A stretch of 14,046 nt of DNA from an uncultured Oscillospiraceae bacterium (GTDB lineage Bacteria; Bacillota; Clostridia; Oscillospirales; Oscillospiraceae). The stretch lies in NCBI GenBank assembly GCA_910585265.1, contig CAJUCA010000066.1, positions 1-14,046 on the forward strand, given 5' to 3'. A program made the position numbers and the translations under genes. This document shows positions 5,837-13,924 of this stretch, in pieces; positions within the stretch are counted from its first letter, which is position 1, and each line of letters starts with the position of its first letter. Under the pieces are notes generated by a model, which did no database searches, was not told where the DNA came from, and worked only from the letters and a program-made list of their open reading frames with translations.

Positions 5837-7839
5837 TCCCCCTGCGCCTCCTTCAAAATAAACTTTTTCACCTGGCTCTGAAGGGACTCGGCCTCCCTGG
5901 CCAGCGAGCCGCTGGACTGCTCCGTCTCCCCGGCGTTTTGCAGGTTGCGGTCCGCGATGGCGGAGATGGCGGCAATCCGCTCCTCCATGACGGACAGGGC
6001 AAGCTCCTGCCCCTGCACCGCCGCCGCCAGCTGGTCCGAGATCGCGCTGATCTGGGTGGACACGCCGGAAATCGCCTGGAGGGAGCCGGCGGTATCGGCA
6101 GTCAGCGCGACGCCGTTCTGGATGATGGACCTGGTGTTGGTGACCATCTCCGTCGCGCTCTGGGCGGCCTCCGCGCTTTTGGCGGCCAGCTGCTTCACCT
6201 CGCTGGCCACCACCGCGAAGCCCTTCCCGGCCGCCCCGGCCCGGGCCGCCTCCACGGAGGCGTTGAGGGCGAGTATGTTGGTCTGGAAGGCGATGTCGCT
6301 GATGTCCTTGGCGATCTTGGTGATCTGCTGGGCGTTGTCGCTGATGTCGTCCATGGCGGAGGTGAGGGCGGCCATCTGCTGGTTCGCGCTCTGGATGCGG
6401 TGGGCGATCTCCTCCGTCTGGGAGCGGGTCTGCCCGGTGCTGTCCGACACGGCGGCCAGACGGTCCTTCACGTGGGACACCTCGTGGACCAGGGATTCGG
6501 CGGACTGGTTCTGCTCCAGGGAGGCATGGTGGAGCTGGGCGGCCTGGCCGCTCAGCCCCTCCGCCATGGCGGTGAGCCGGTCCGCGGCGGCGCGGAAGCC
6601 CAGGAGGGTTTCGTTCATGGACTGGGTGATGGTGTGCAGGCTGCCCCGGATCAGCACAAAATCGCCCTGATAGTCCACCTGGGGCCCGGTGCGCAGGTCG
6701 CCGTCCGCCACCCGGGTCAGCACCTGCTGGATGTCGGATATGTACCGGTTCATGCTCTCCAGGGTGGCGTCCAGGGTGTGGGCCATCAGCTCCAGCTCGT
6801 CCCCGGTGCGCACCGGGAGCACCTCGGTGTGCAGATCGCCGTTGGAGAAGGCCACCATCCGGTCGGTGACGCACTTCACCGGGTGGGAGATGGAGCGGGC
6901 AAACCGCAGAATCAGCAGGATGGAGACCGTCAGGCCCGCCAGGGTGGCCAGGATGGACACCAGCATGGCCCAGTTAATGAAATGGCTGTAGTCCGACTTG
7001 GGTATCTGGATCACCAGCGACCACTGGGTCCCCCGGATGGGGGAGAACGCCACCAGCATCCGCTCCCCGCTGAGGGAATACTCCGTGGCCCCCGTCTCTC
7101 CGGTGGTGACCCGCTCCACCGCGTCCCGGCTGCCGCCGCTGAGCTGCTCCAGCGTGGCCTGGCTGAGGGCCAGGGACTGGTCGGGGTGGCCGGTGACGAC
7201 GCCCTCCCGGTTGACCATGTAGGCCCGCCCGGTCTTTCCCAGGTTGATGCCGCTGATGACGTCGTTCAGCAGGTCGTATTTATAGACGCCCATCAGGTAC
7301 AGGGCGGTTTCGCCGTTCGCCTTCACCGGGATCCCCATGGTGATGCCCAGCCTGCCTTGAAAGAGGGTGGAGGCATCGGTGGTCAGATTGTCCGTTTCCT
7401 TCAGCAGCGCGAAAAACGCGCTGTCCAGAGCCTCCGGCGCGCCGTCGATGCCCTGGACCAGCCGCCCGTCCAGATCGTACAGGGCGATGGTGTAAAGCTC
7501 GTACAGCTCCGCCGCCTCCTCCAGCACCGCCGCGCGGCCTGCCGCCGTTTCCCCCGGGGCGGCGGCTTCCCCGGTCATCCGGGGATCGACAGCAATGCCC
7601 ATCATGCGGTCGGCCAGCATATGGATATTGGCCTCCACGGTCTTGGCGGACTGCCGGGCCATGGGCTGAAGGCTGTCCAGCAGGATGCTGTTGGCAAGCG
7701 ACTGCAAGGAAGCAGCCATAATCACGCAGCATATGACCACCAAAACCAAGATATTGAGGGTGGTGTTCCTCAAGATCCGCCCATTCAGGCTCCGTTTCAT
7801 CACCCGGCTGACGCCGGAGTCCGCTCGCTTTCCCGTCAC
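5833..7839 (-). CDS. Methyl-accepting chemotaxis protein with extracytoplasmic dCache-type sensor
   Basis: A 668-residue chemoreceptor. The chosen start is GTG at 7839-7837, with AGGAG about 10 nt upstream; an in-frame ATG at 7800 lacks a good ribosome site. Order: TM1 (about 28-52), a double-Cache-like extracytoplasmic region (about 55-285, with LYDLDGRLVQG and GKTGRAYMVNREGVV typical of Cache modules), TM2 (about 290-312), HAMP (about 313-365), a linker that may be a second HAMP (about 366-418), and a long coiled-coil signalling domain. The hairpin tip matches the conserved MCP tip (IAFQTNILALNASVEAARAG, 516-535; GKGFAVVASEVKQLA, 538-552), the CheA/CheW contact site. No C-terminal NWETF-type CheR/CheB tether is present; it ends KKFILKEAQGE. 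I see no clear dCache amino-acid-binding motif. It overlaps the FMN lipoprotein gene by 4 nt, suggesting the two products act together. Confidence 0.96.
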   Translation of the reverse strand: MTGKRADSGVSRVMKRSLNGRILRNTTLNILVLVVICCVIMAASLQSLANSILLDSLQPMARQSAKTVEANIHMLADRMMGIAVDPRMTGEAAAPGETAAGRAAVLEEAAELYELYTIALYDLDGRLVQGIDGAPEALDSAFFALLKETDNLTTDASTLFQGRLGITMGIPVKANGETALYLMGVYKYDLLNDVISGINLGKTGRAYMVNREGVVTGHPDQSLALSQATLEQLSGGSRDAVERVTTGETGATEYSLSGERMLVAFSPIRGTQWSLVIQIPKSDYSHFINWAMLVSILATLAGLTVSILLILRFARSISHPVKCVTDRMVAFSNGDLHTEVLPVRTGDELELMAHTLDATLESMNRYISDIQQVLTRVADGDLRTGPQVDYQGDFVLIRGSLHTITQSMNETLLGFRAAADRLTAMAEGLSGQAAQLHHASLEQNQSAESLVHEVSHVKDRLAAVSDSTGQTRSQTEEIAHRIQSANQQMAALTSAMDDISDNAQQITKIAKDISDIAFQTNILALNASVEAARAGAAGKGFAVVASEVKQLAAKSAEAAQSATEMVTNTRSIIQNGVALTADTAGSLQAISGVSTQISAISDQLAAAVQGQELALSVMEERIAAISAIADRNLQNAGETEQSSGSLAREAESLQSQVKKFILKEAQGE

Positions 7840-7955
7840 GTTCCTGTCGCTCCTTTTTTTGGATAATTTCTGCCATAAGGCCGCAAAAAGCCGCTCGCGC
7901 CGACAGCCAAAAATTACCTGTACCGCTGGGCTGGCGGGCGATAGACTTTTCGATT

Positions 7956-7984
7956 ACTATAGCACAGATTTCCTGGAAAGGGAA
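7956..7984 (-). promoter_or_regulatory. Candidate extended -10 promoter for the chemoreceptor gene
   Basis: On the - strand, TGC-TATAGT (7964 down to 7956) is an extended -10 element; the -35 position is only weakly matched (near 7984-7979). An 11-bp dyad TTTCC-T-GGAAA (7969-7979) sits directly upstream and could be an operator. The predicted 5' leader would be about 110 nt. Confidence 0.5.
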
Positions 7985-8030
7985 GGGTTTTTTTTCTCCG
8001 CGCCGCCCGCAGGATTGTGGCTTCTCCTCA

Positions 8031-8060
8031 TTGACTGGAACGGGGCCTGTGTGGTATTAT
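8031..8060 (+). promoter_or_regulatory. Sigma-A-type promoter with extended -10 for the hybrid kinase operon
   Basis: TTGACT (8031-8036), an 18-nt spacer, and TATTAT (8055-8060) preceded by TGG (extended -10 TGn). The predicted start is near 8067, giving a leader of about 53 nt before the ATG at 8120. This is the best consensus promoter in the window. No similar promoter is evident in the short gaps downstream, so it probably serves the whole + strand sensory block. Confidence 0.75.
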
Positions 8061-8119
8061 GACAGGGCTTTTCTGACTGTATAAAGCAAAGCTGTGAGGA
8101 GAGAGCGGAGGACTGGCAT

Positions 8120-10312
8120 ATGGATTACACGGGGGAATGCTTATTTGCCGGAGAGGGCGGCCCGATCCCTGAGACCCGCAGGCGGTCCAGCGGGATGCGG
8201 AGCGTTCAGAACCTGGAGACCATCATCAACGAGGGCCTCCGGGTGGCTTTGCTGGAGGAGACCCCGGATCAGTCGCTGGTGGTGCTGCTGGAGCACCTGG
8301 GAAAGGCCCTGAGCGGGGAGCGGACCTACATATTCGAGCAGAACGAGGCCGGCTGCGACGACAACACCTACGAATGGGTGGCCGACGGGGTGGAGCCGGA
8401 GCAGGGGAACCTTCAGAACGTCCCTCCGGAGGTGTGCGCCGGCTGGTACCGGAATTTCAGCGTGGGCGGGCATATTGTCATTGAGCGGGTGGAGGACATC
8501 CGGGAGTCGGAGCCCCTTCAGTACGAGAACCTGAAGCGGCAGGGCATCCACTCCCTGGTGGTGGTCCCCCTGTACGACGGGAAGCGGATCATCGGCTTTT
8601 ACGGGGTGGACAATCCGCCGGTGAAGCTGCTGGAATACGCGTCCAATATGCTCCAGACGGCGGCCTACTTCATCGTGTCCTCCTTAAAGCGGCGCAACCT
8701 GTTCCGGGAGCTGAAAAAGCGGAGCTACCTGGAGGGCAGGCAGAGCCTGGAGGACATTCTGGAGGGGGCCAGGACCGGAACCTGGACCATTGAGCTGGAG
8801 GAGGGCTGCCCGCCCCGGATGTACGCGGACCGGACCATGCGGATTCTTCTGGGCGTGGCGGACGGCATCGGGCCGGAGGAGTGCTACCGGCACTGGTTTG
8901 CGCGGATTGAGCCGGACTATGTGGAGATGGTGCGGGAGGCGGTGGAGGAAATACTGAGCTCCGGGCGGGGCGAGGTGATCTACCCCTGGAACCATCCGGT
9001 GCTGGGCAAAATCTATGTCCGCTGCGGCGGCGTGCCGGACAGGACGTTTGAAAAGCCGGGGGCCTGCCTCAACGGCTACCACCAGGACATCACGGAGACC
9101 ATGGTGACCCGGAAGAAGCAGGAGCAGTCCATCATGGAGCTGCTGGAGCGGGTGCGGCAGGCGAACTCGGCCAAGAGCGAGTTCCTCTCCCATATGTCCC
9201 ACGACCTGCGCACGCCCATCAACGGGATTCTGGGAATGCTGGCCATCCTGGAAAAGAGCGAGGGCGACCTGGAGCGGCAGCGGGACTGCCGGAGGAAGAT
9301 CCGGGTGTCGGTGGAGCACCTGCTGTCCCTGGTGAACGACGTGCTTCAGGTGAGCAGGCTGGAGAGCGGCCGGCCCGCGGCGGTGGAGGAGCCCTTTGAT
9401 CTCCGCGCCGTGCTGGAGGACTGCGTCACGATCCTGTCCCCCCTGGCGGAGGAACGGGCCGTCCGGGTGGAGCTGGACACGTCCGGCCTGGGGCACGGCA
9501 GGGTGATCGGGAACCCCCTTCACGTCAAGCAGATTCTGATGAGCGTCATTGACAACGCCCTGAAGTATAACCGGCCCCACGGCTCCGTGTTTGTCCGGGC
9601 GGAGGAGACCGCCGTCCAGGAGGGAACCGCCCGCTGCCGCTTTGTGGTGGAGGACACCGGAATCGGCATCGGGGAGGAGTTCAAGGAGCATATTTTCGAG
9701 CCCTTCACCCAGGAGCACCAGGACGCCAGAACCGACTACAACGGCGTGGGCCTGGGTATGTCCATCGTGAAAAAGCTGGTGGACCAGCTGCGGGGGACGG
9801 TGACGGTGGACAGCCGCCTGGGACGGGGGAGCGTGGTGGAAATCGTCCTCCCCATCCGGGTGGACGAGAGCTGGCGCGAACATCCCCCGGCGGAGCCGGA
9901 GGAGTCCCGGGACGGGCAGGGCAGCGTGGCCGGAATGCGGGTGCTCCTGGTGGAGGACAACCAGATCAACTGCGAAATTGTGGAATACATTCTCCAGGAC
10001 GCGGGCGCGGAGGTGGTGACGGCCCACGACGGAAGGGCCGCCGTGGACGCCTTCGGGGCCTCCGCCCCGGGCAGTTTCGACTGCATCCTGATGGACCTGA
10101 TGATGCCGGTGATGAGCGGATATGAGGCGGCCCGGGTCATCCGGGGCCTGGAGCGGGCGGACGCGGGAACCGTGCCCATCATCGCCCTGTCCGCCAACGC
10201 CTTCGAGGAGGACGTCGCGCTGGCCAAGGACGCGGGGATGAACGAGCACCTGTCCAAGCCGGTGGACATCCGGAAGATGTTCCAGGCCATGGGCAGGCTG
10301 AGGGGCCGCTGA
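8120..10312 (+). CDS. Soluble hybrid histidine kinase: GAF-like / PAS-like / HisKA / HATPase_c / receiver
   Basis: A 730-residue sensor kinase with its own receiver. ATG at 8120 follows GGAGG (8107-8111) by 8 nt. There is no signal peptide or membrane segment, so it should sense in the cytoplasm. A GAF-like domain spans about 30-195 (GIHSLVVVPLYDGKRIIGFYGVDNP is typical), and a PAS-like domain about 208-330. HisKA follows, with H-box SHMSHDLRTP and predicted phospho-acceptor His361. HATPase_c has N-box N479, DTGIGIG (512-518) and GVGLGM (542-547). The receiver (about 605-725) has VEDN (611-614), acceptor Asp659 in MDLMMP, Ser691 and Lys713. There is no output domain and no HPt; phosphate must pass to an unlinked HPt or regulator, or the receiver gates the kinase. 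It is probably first gene of the + strand sensory operon. The signal is unknown. Confidence 0.95.
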   Translation: MDYTGECLFAGEGGPIPETRRRSSGMRSVQNLETIINEGLRVALLEETPDQSLVVLLEHLGKALSGERTYIFEQNEAGCDDNTYEWVADGVEPEQGNLQNVPPEVCAGWYRNFSVGGHIVIERVEDIRESEPLQYENLKRQGIHSLVVVPLYDGKRIIGFYGVDNPPVKLLEYASNMLQTAAYFIVSSLKRRNLFRELKKRSYLEGRQSLEDILEGARTGTWTIELEEGCPPRMYADRTMRILLGVADGIGPEECYRHWFARIEPDYVEMVREAVEEILSSGRGEVIYPWNHPVLGKIYVRCGGVPDRTFEKPGACLNGYHQDITETMVTRKKQEQSIMELLERVRQANSAKSEFLSHMSHDLRTPINGILGMLAILEKSEGDLERQRDCRRKIRVSVEHLLSLVNDVLQVSRLESGRPAAVEEPFDLRAVLEDCVTILSPLAEERAVRVELDTSGLGHGRVIGNPLHVKQILMSVIDNALKYNRPHGSVFVRAEETAVQEGTARCRFVVEDTGIGIGEEFKEHIFEPFTQEHQDARTDYNGVGLGMSIVKKLVDQLRGTVTVDSRLGRGSVVEIVLPIRVDESWREHPPAEPEESRDGQGSVAGMRVLLVEDNQINCEIVEYILQDAGAEVVTAHDGRAAVDAFGASAPGSFDCILMDLMMPVMSGYEAARVIRGLERADAGTVPIIALSANAFEEDVALAKDAGMNEHLSKPVDIRKMFQAMGRLRGR

Positions 10313-10363
10313 GCCGGGCCTGCCGCGGCAAAATTATGACAAACTGTGGGGTTGGAAAGGATT

Positions 10364-12553
10364 ATGAAAGACAAGGCTTTGCCGAAATCCTTAAAAGTCG
10401 GCATAGTGGTAATGATTGGTTTGACGGTTTTCGTGTTTTCCCTGCTGGGCGCGTCCATTCACAGCATGAGCGAAACCACGATTGAGGAGATCGGCACCGC
10501 CTACATGGCCGGGATGAACGAGCAGGTGTCCCTGCACTTTGAGACGATCATTGAGCTCCGGCTGACCATGGCGGAGTCCATCGCCCACATCGCGGCGGGA
10601 GACGGGGCCTCCGCCCACGGCACCAGGGAGGAGATCGAGTACGGCGCGCGGGCCAGGCATTTCCTGTGCGCCGCCCTGTACTCGCCGGAGGGCGGGCTTG
10701 AGATGATCTTCGGCGATCCCGTGAAGCTCAACCACCCGGAGTCCTTTCTGGAGAGCCTGCAAAAGGGGGAGCGCAAGGCGGCCTCCGCCGTGGACAGCGG
10801 CGGGGACGGCGTGATTTTGTTCGCCGTCCCCTGCGCGTATCCCATGTCCGGCGGCGGGGACAGTCTGGCGATTGTGGTGGGCCTGTCCGCCGAGTACATG
10901 GGCGAGGTGCTGTTTCTGGACTCCGACCAGTCGCTGAGCTATTCCTTTGTGATCCGGAAGGACGGCAGCTATGTGGTGGGGAACCAGGGCGGCACCCACG
11001 AGAACTATTTCGACAGGCTGGACAGCCTCTTTGACGGGCAGGACCTGGATGGGGACGACTGCGTGGAGAAGCTGGAGGCCGCCATGCACGCCGGGGAGGA
11101 CTATTCCTCGGTGGTGAGAGACGGCGGGTCCCGGCGGCACATCTACTGCACCAACCTGCCCTACTGCGATTGGTATCTGGTGACGGTGCTCCCCTTCGAG
11201 GGGCTGGACGACGCCATCTCGGGCATGGGAAACCGCTGGCTCACCCTGGTTTACGCCGCCTCCTGCGCGGTGATCGCCATGCTGCTCTACCTGTTCTTCC
11301 GGTATTTGAAGCTGTTCCGGGGGCAGGTGTCCGAGCTGAAGCGGGTGAACGGGGAGATGGACGCCGCCCGGAGATCCGCCGAGGAGGCCCGGAGGGAGGC
11401 GGAGCAGGCCAACCTGGCAAAGCAGGAGTTTCTGTCCAGCATGAGCCACGATATCCGCACGCCCATGAACGCCATCGTGGGCATGACCTCCCTGGCCCTG
11501 GACAATACGGACAACCCGGAGCAGGTGCGGGACTATCTGGGGAAGATCGCCCTGTCCAGCAAGCACCTGCTGGGGCTGATCAACGACGTGCTGGACATAT
11601 CCAAGATTGAAAGCGGCAAAATGCTGCTGAACCTGGAGACGGTGCCGTTGCAGGAGGCGGTGGACAGCATCGTCAACATCATACAGCCCCAGGCCGCGGC
11701 GAAGAACCAGCAGTTCCGCGTAACCCTCCGGGAGATCCTCTCGGAAAACGTGCGCTGCGACGGCGTGCGGCTGAACCAGGTGCTGCTGAACCTGCTGGGG
11801 AACTCCGTCAAATTCACCCCGGAGCAGGGCGCGGTGGAGCTGACTGTGTACCAGGAGGCCCTGCCGGAGGACGCCTCCCGGGTCCGCACCCACTTCCTGG
11901 TGCGGGACACGGGCATCGGGATGTCCAAGGAGTATCAGCAGGTCATCTTTGAGTCCTTCAGCCGGGAGGACAACACCCGGGTCCGGAAAACGGAGGGGTC
12001 CGGGCTGGGCATGGCCATCACCAAGTACATTGTGGACGCCATGGGCGGGACGATCTCGGTCCACAGCGAGCAGGGCCGGGGCAGCGAGTTCCACGTGGTC
12101 TTCGACCTGGAGCGGGCGGCCGCGCCCGCGGCCCAGGCGGCGGACGGCGGCGAGCGGACAGGCGGCGTGGACCTGAAGGGAAAACGCATCCTGCTGGCGG
12201 AGGACAACGAGCTGAACTGGGAGGTGGCGCGGGAGCTGCTTTCCATCCTGGAGCTGGAGCTGGACTGGGCGGAAAACGGGGAGATCTGCGCGGAAAAGTT
12301 CAGAAAATCCCCGGTGGGGTACTACGACGCCATTCTGATGGACGTGCGTATGCCGGTGATGGACGGCTACGAGGCCACGGCGGCCATCCGGGGGCTGGAG
12401 CGGGGGGACGCGGCGGTGCCCATCATCGCCATGACCGCCGACGCGTTCTCGGAGGACATTCAAAGGTGTCTGGCGTGCGGCATGAACGACCATCTGGCAA
12501 AGCCCATCGACATTGAGACGGTGGCCCGCAAGCTGAAGAAGCATCTGAAATAG
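10364..12553 (+). CDS. Membrane-bound hybrid histidine kinase with extracytoplasmic Cache-like sensor and receiver
   Basis: A 729-residue kinase from ATG at 10364, just after GGAAAGG (10354-10360, short spacing). An in-frame GTG at 10346 would add six residues but has no ribosome site. TM1 about 11-32, extracytoplasmic region about 33-290 (Cache-like: SFVIRKDGSYVVGNQGG, then CTNLPYCDWYLVTVLPFEGLDDAI), TM2 about 292-313, coiled coil about 320-352. HisKA has SSMSHDIRTP with acceptor His362. HATPase_c has N480, DTGIGM (515-520) and GSGLGM (545-550). The receiver (about 607-727) has AEDN (612-615), acceptor Asp660 in MDVRMP, Thr691 and Lys713. It lies 51 nt after the first hybrid kinase and shares its catalytic and receiver order but not its input, so together they may report internal and external signals into one relay. 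No HPt or DNA-binding output is present. Confidence 0.95.
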   Translation: MKDKALPKSLKVGIVVMIGLTVFVFSLLGASIHSMSETTIEEIGTAYMAGMNEQVSLHFETIIELRLTMAESIAHIAAGDGASAHGTREEIEYGARARHFLCAALYSPEGGLEMIFGDPVKLNHPESFLESLQKGERKAASAVDSGGDGVILFAVPCAYPMSGGGDSLAIVVGLSAEYMGEVLFLDSDQSLSYSFVIRKDGSYVVGNQGGTHENYFDRLDSLFDGQDLDGDDCVEKLEAAMHAGEDYSSVVRDGGSRRHIYCTNLPYCDWYLVTVLPFEGLDDAISGMGNRWLTLVYAASCAVIAMLLYLFFRYLKLFRGQVSELKRVNGEMDAARRSAEEARREAEQANLAKQEFLSSMSHDIRTPMNAIVGMTSLALDNTDNPEQVRDYLGKIALSSKHLLGLINDVLDISKIESGKMLLNLETVPLQEAVDSIVNIIQPQAAAKNQQFRVTLREILSENVRCDGVRLNQVLLNLLGNSVKFTPEQGAVELTVYQEALPEDASRVRTHFLVRDTGIGMSKEYQQVIFESFSREDNTRVRKTEGSGLGMAITKYIVDAMGGTISVHSEQGRGSEFHVVFDLERAAAPAAQAADGGERTGGVDLKGKRILLAEDNELNWEVARELLSILELELDWAENGEICAEKFRKSPVGYYDAILMDVRMPVMDGYEATAAIRGLERGDAAVPIIAMTADAFSEDIQRCLACGMNDHLAKPIDIETVARKLKKHLK

Positions 12554-12645
12554 GGTGCCGGGCGGCGTCTGTCCGGGGACGTTGATTTTGGCGAAGGGCC
12601 GCGGAACAGGACGGCCCAGCCGTTGATCAGGAGGATTGAAACACC

Positions 12646-13881
12646 ATGGGGAAACGGATCTTATTAACAGCGTTAGCCATCTGCTTATCGTGCCTGCTGG
12701 CGGCCTGCCAGGGACAAAACCCGCCCCCCGATGAGAGCCGCCCGGTGGAGGAGACGGTGGAGCTGACGGTGTGGGGCGCGGAGGAGGACCAGGCCCTGCT
12801 GGAGCAGATCTTCGCCTCGTTCCAGGCCCACTACGCCGGACAGGCCGACTTCCGGATCACCTACCAGCCCCAGAGCGAGTCAAACTGCAAGGACGTGCTG
12901 CTGGGCGACCTGGAGGGGGGCGCGGACGTGTTCGCCTTTGCCGACGATCAGGTGGCCGCGCTGGCCGCCGCCGGAGGGCTGGATCCCATTGCGGACGAGA
13001 CGGCCATCCGGAGCGCGGCCCTCCCCGCCGCGGTGGAGGCGGCCAGCGTGGGGAACACCCTGTACGCCTATCCGCTGACGGCGGATAACGGCTATTTCCT
13101 CTACTACAACAAGGCCTACTTCAGCGATGAGGACGTGGGGAGCCTGGAGCGGATGCTGGAGGCGGCGGCCCAGGCGGAGAAGCTGGTGACCATGGATTGG
13201 TCCTCCGCCTGGTATGTGTACGCCTTCTTCGGCAACACCGGGCTGGAGGTGGGGCTGAATGAGGACGGCATCACCAACTACTGCACCTGGAACAGCACCG
13301 ACGGCTCCATCCGGGGGGTGGACGTGGCCCGGGCCATGCTGGACATCGCCGCCAGCCCCGCCTTCTCCAGCCGGACGGACCAGGAGTTCCTGGAGGGCGT
13401 GCGGGACGGCACCGTGGCTGCCGGGATCAGCGGCGTGTGGAACGCGGTGGCCCTGGAGGAGCTGTGGGGAAGCAACCTGGGGGCCGCCAAGCTGCCCACC
13501 TTCACCTGCGGGGGGCGGCAGGTGCAGATGGCGTCCTTCTCCGGCTGCAAGCTCATCGGGGTGAACGCCTATTCCCGGCATACGGACTGGGCGGCGCGGC
13601 TGGCGGAGTGGATCACCAGCGAGGAGAACCAGCGGCTGCGCTTCGAGGTCCGGGGCCAGGGTCCCGCCAACGTCAACGCGGCCAACTCCCCGGAGGTCCA
13701 GTCCGCCCCGGCCATCGCCGCCCTGCTGGAGCAGTCCAACTACTCCCAGCTCCAGCGGGTGGGCGGGAAGTTCTGGGACCCCGTGACGGAGTTTGCCACC
13801 AGCATGGCCCAGGGGAACCCCTCCGGCGCGTCCCTCCAGACCCAGCTGGACCGGATGGTCGAGGGCGTGACAGCCCGTTGA
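12646..13881 (+). CDS. MalE-like extracellular solute-binding lipoprotein (ABC family 1 type)
   Basis: A 411-residue exported lipoprotein. The signal peptide ends in lipobox L18-A-A-C21, followed by a Pro/Asp/Glu-rich linker (22-38). The mature part has the maltodextrin-binding-protein style: ELTVWGAEEDQALLEQIFASF (39-59), ADVFAFADDQ (93-102), and YPLTADNGYFLYYNK (142-156), where related proteins read MTADNGYFLYYNK. This suggests an oligosaccharide ligand, though the ligand is not proven. ATG at 12646 follows AGGAGG (12629-12634) by 11 nt, a slightly long spacing. It lies 92 nt after the second hybrid kinase and 43 nt before another membrane gene, with no ABC permease or ATPase in the window. 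It may serve a distant transporter or present its ligand to a neighbouring receptor. The fold is secure; a sensory role is inference. Confidence 0.9.
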   Translation: MGKRILLTALAICLSCLLAACQGQNPPPDESRPVEETVELTVWGAEEDQALLEQIFASFQAHYAGQADFRITYQPQSESNCKDVLLGDLEGGADVFAFADDQVAALAAAGGLDPIADETAIRSAALPAAVEAASVGNTLYAYPLTADNGYFLYYNKAYFSDEDVGSLERMLEAAAQAEKLVTMDWSSAWYVYAFFGNTGLEVGLNEDGITNYCTWNSTDGSIRGVDVARAMLDIAASPAFSSRTDQEFLEGVRDGTVAAGISGVWNAVALEELWGSNLGAAKLPTFTCGGRQVQMASFSGCKLIGVNAYSRHTDWAARLAEWITSEENQRLRFEVRGQGPANVNAANSPEVQSAPAIAALLEQSNYSQLQRVGGKFWDPVTEFATSMAQGNPSGASLQTQLDRMVEGVTAR

Positions 13882-13924
13882 GGGCCGTCCGCAGGTCAGT
13901 ATATCATCATCGGGAGGAGATCGC

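Larger units (their letters stand above)
7840..8119. other. 280-bp divergent intergenic region between the chemoreceptor and the first hybrid kinase
   Basis: This holds one candidate promoter in each direction (7956-7984 on -, 8031-8060 on +), a T8 run at 7988-7995 with no convincing hairpin before it, and the ribosome binding sites of both genes. An open frame across it on the + strand (from within the chemoreceptor to about 8062) has no protein-like features and overlaps the chemoreceptor antisense, so I do not call a gene. I see no riboswitch. Confidence 0.7.

Noticed and set aside
5393..6874. 493-codon - strand frame that includes the FMN lipoprotein at its end
   Set aside because: The part upstream of 5836 is an out-of-frame reading of the chemoreceptor. 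The lipoprotein signal peptide and ATGA overlap place the real start at 5836.
5938..7866. 642-codon open frame on the + strand opposite the chemoreceptor
   Set aside because: Antisense shadow of a highly conserved MCP; Gly/His/Gln-rich translation with no recognisable fold.
7969..7995. TTTCC-T-GGAAA followed by a T8 run, considered as a terminator
   Set aside because: The dyad has a one-base loop and cannot form a proper hairpin, and the T run begins 9 nt later. It is better read as a possible operator near the - strand promoter.
8684..12544. Two long - strand open frames (8684-10249 and 10391-12544) opposite the hybrid kinases
   Set aside because: Both mirror conserved kinase and receiver domains; translations are His/Gln/Val-rich without domain features.
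12596..12617. Small inverted repeat GGGCCG / CGGCCC between the second kinase and the binding protein
   Set aside because: Only 6 bp with a 10-nt loop and no T tract; expected by chance in GC-rich DNA and too weak to call a terminator.
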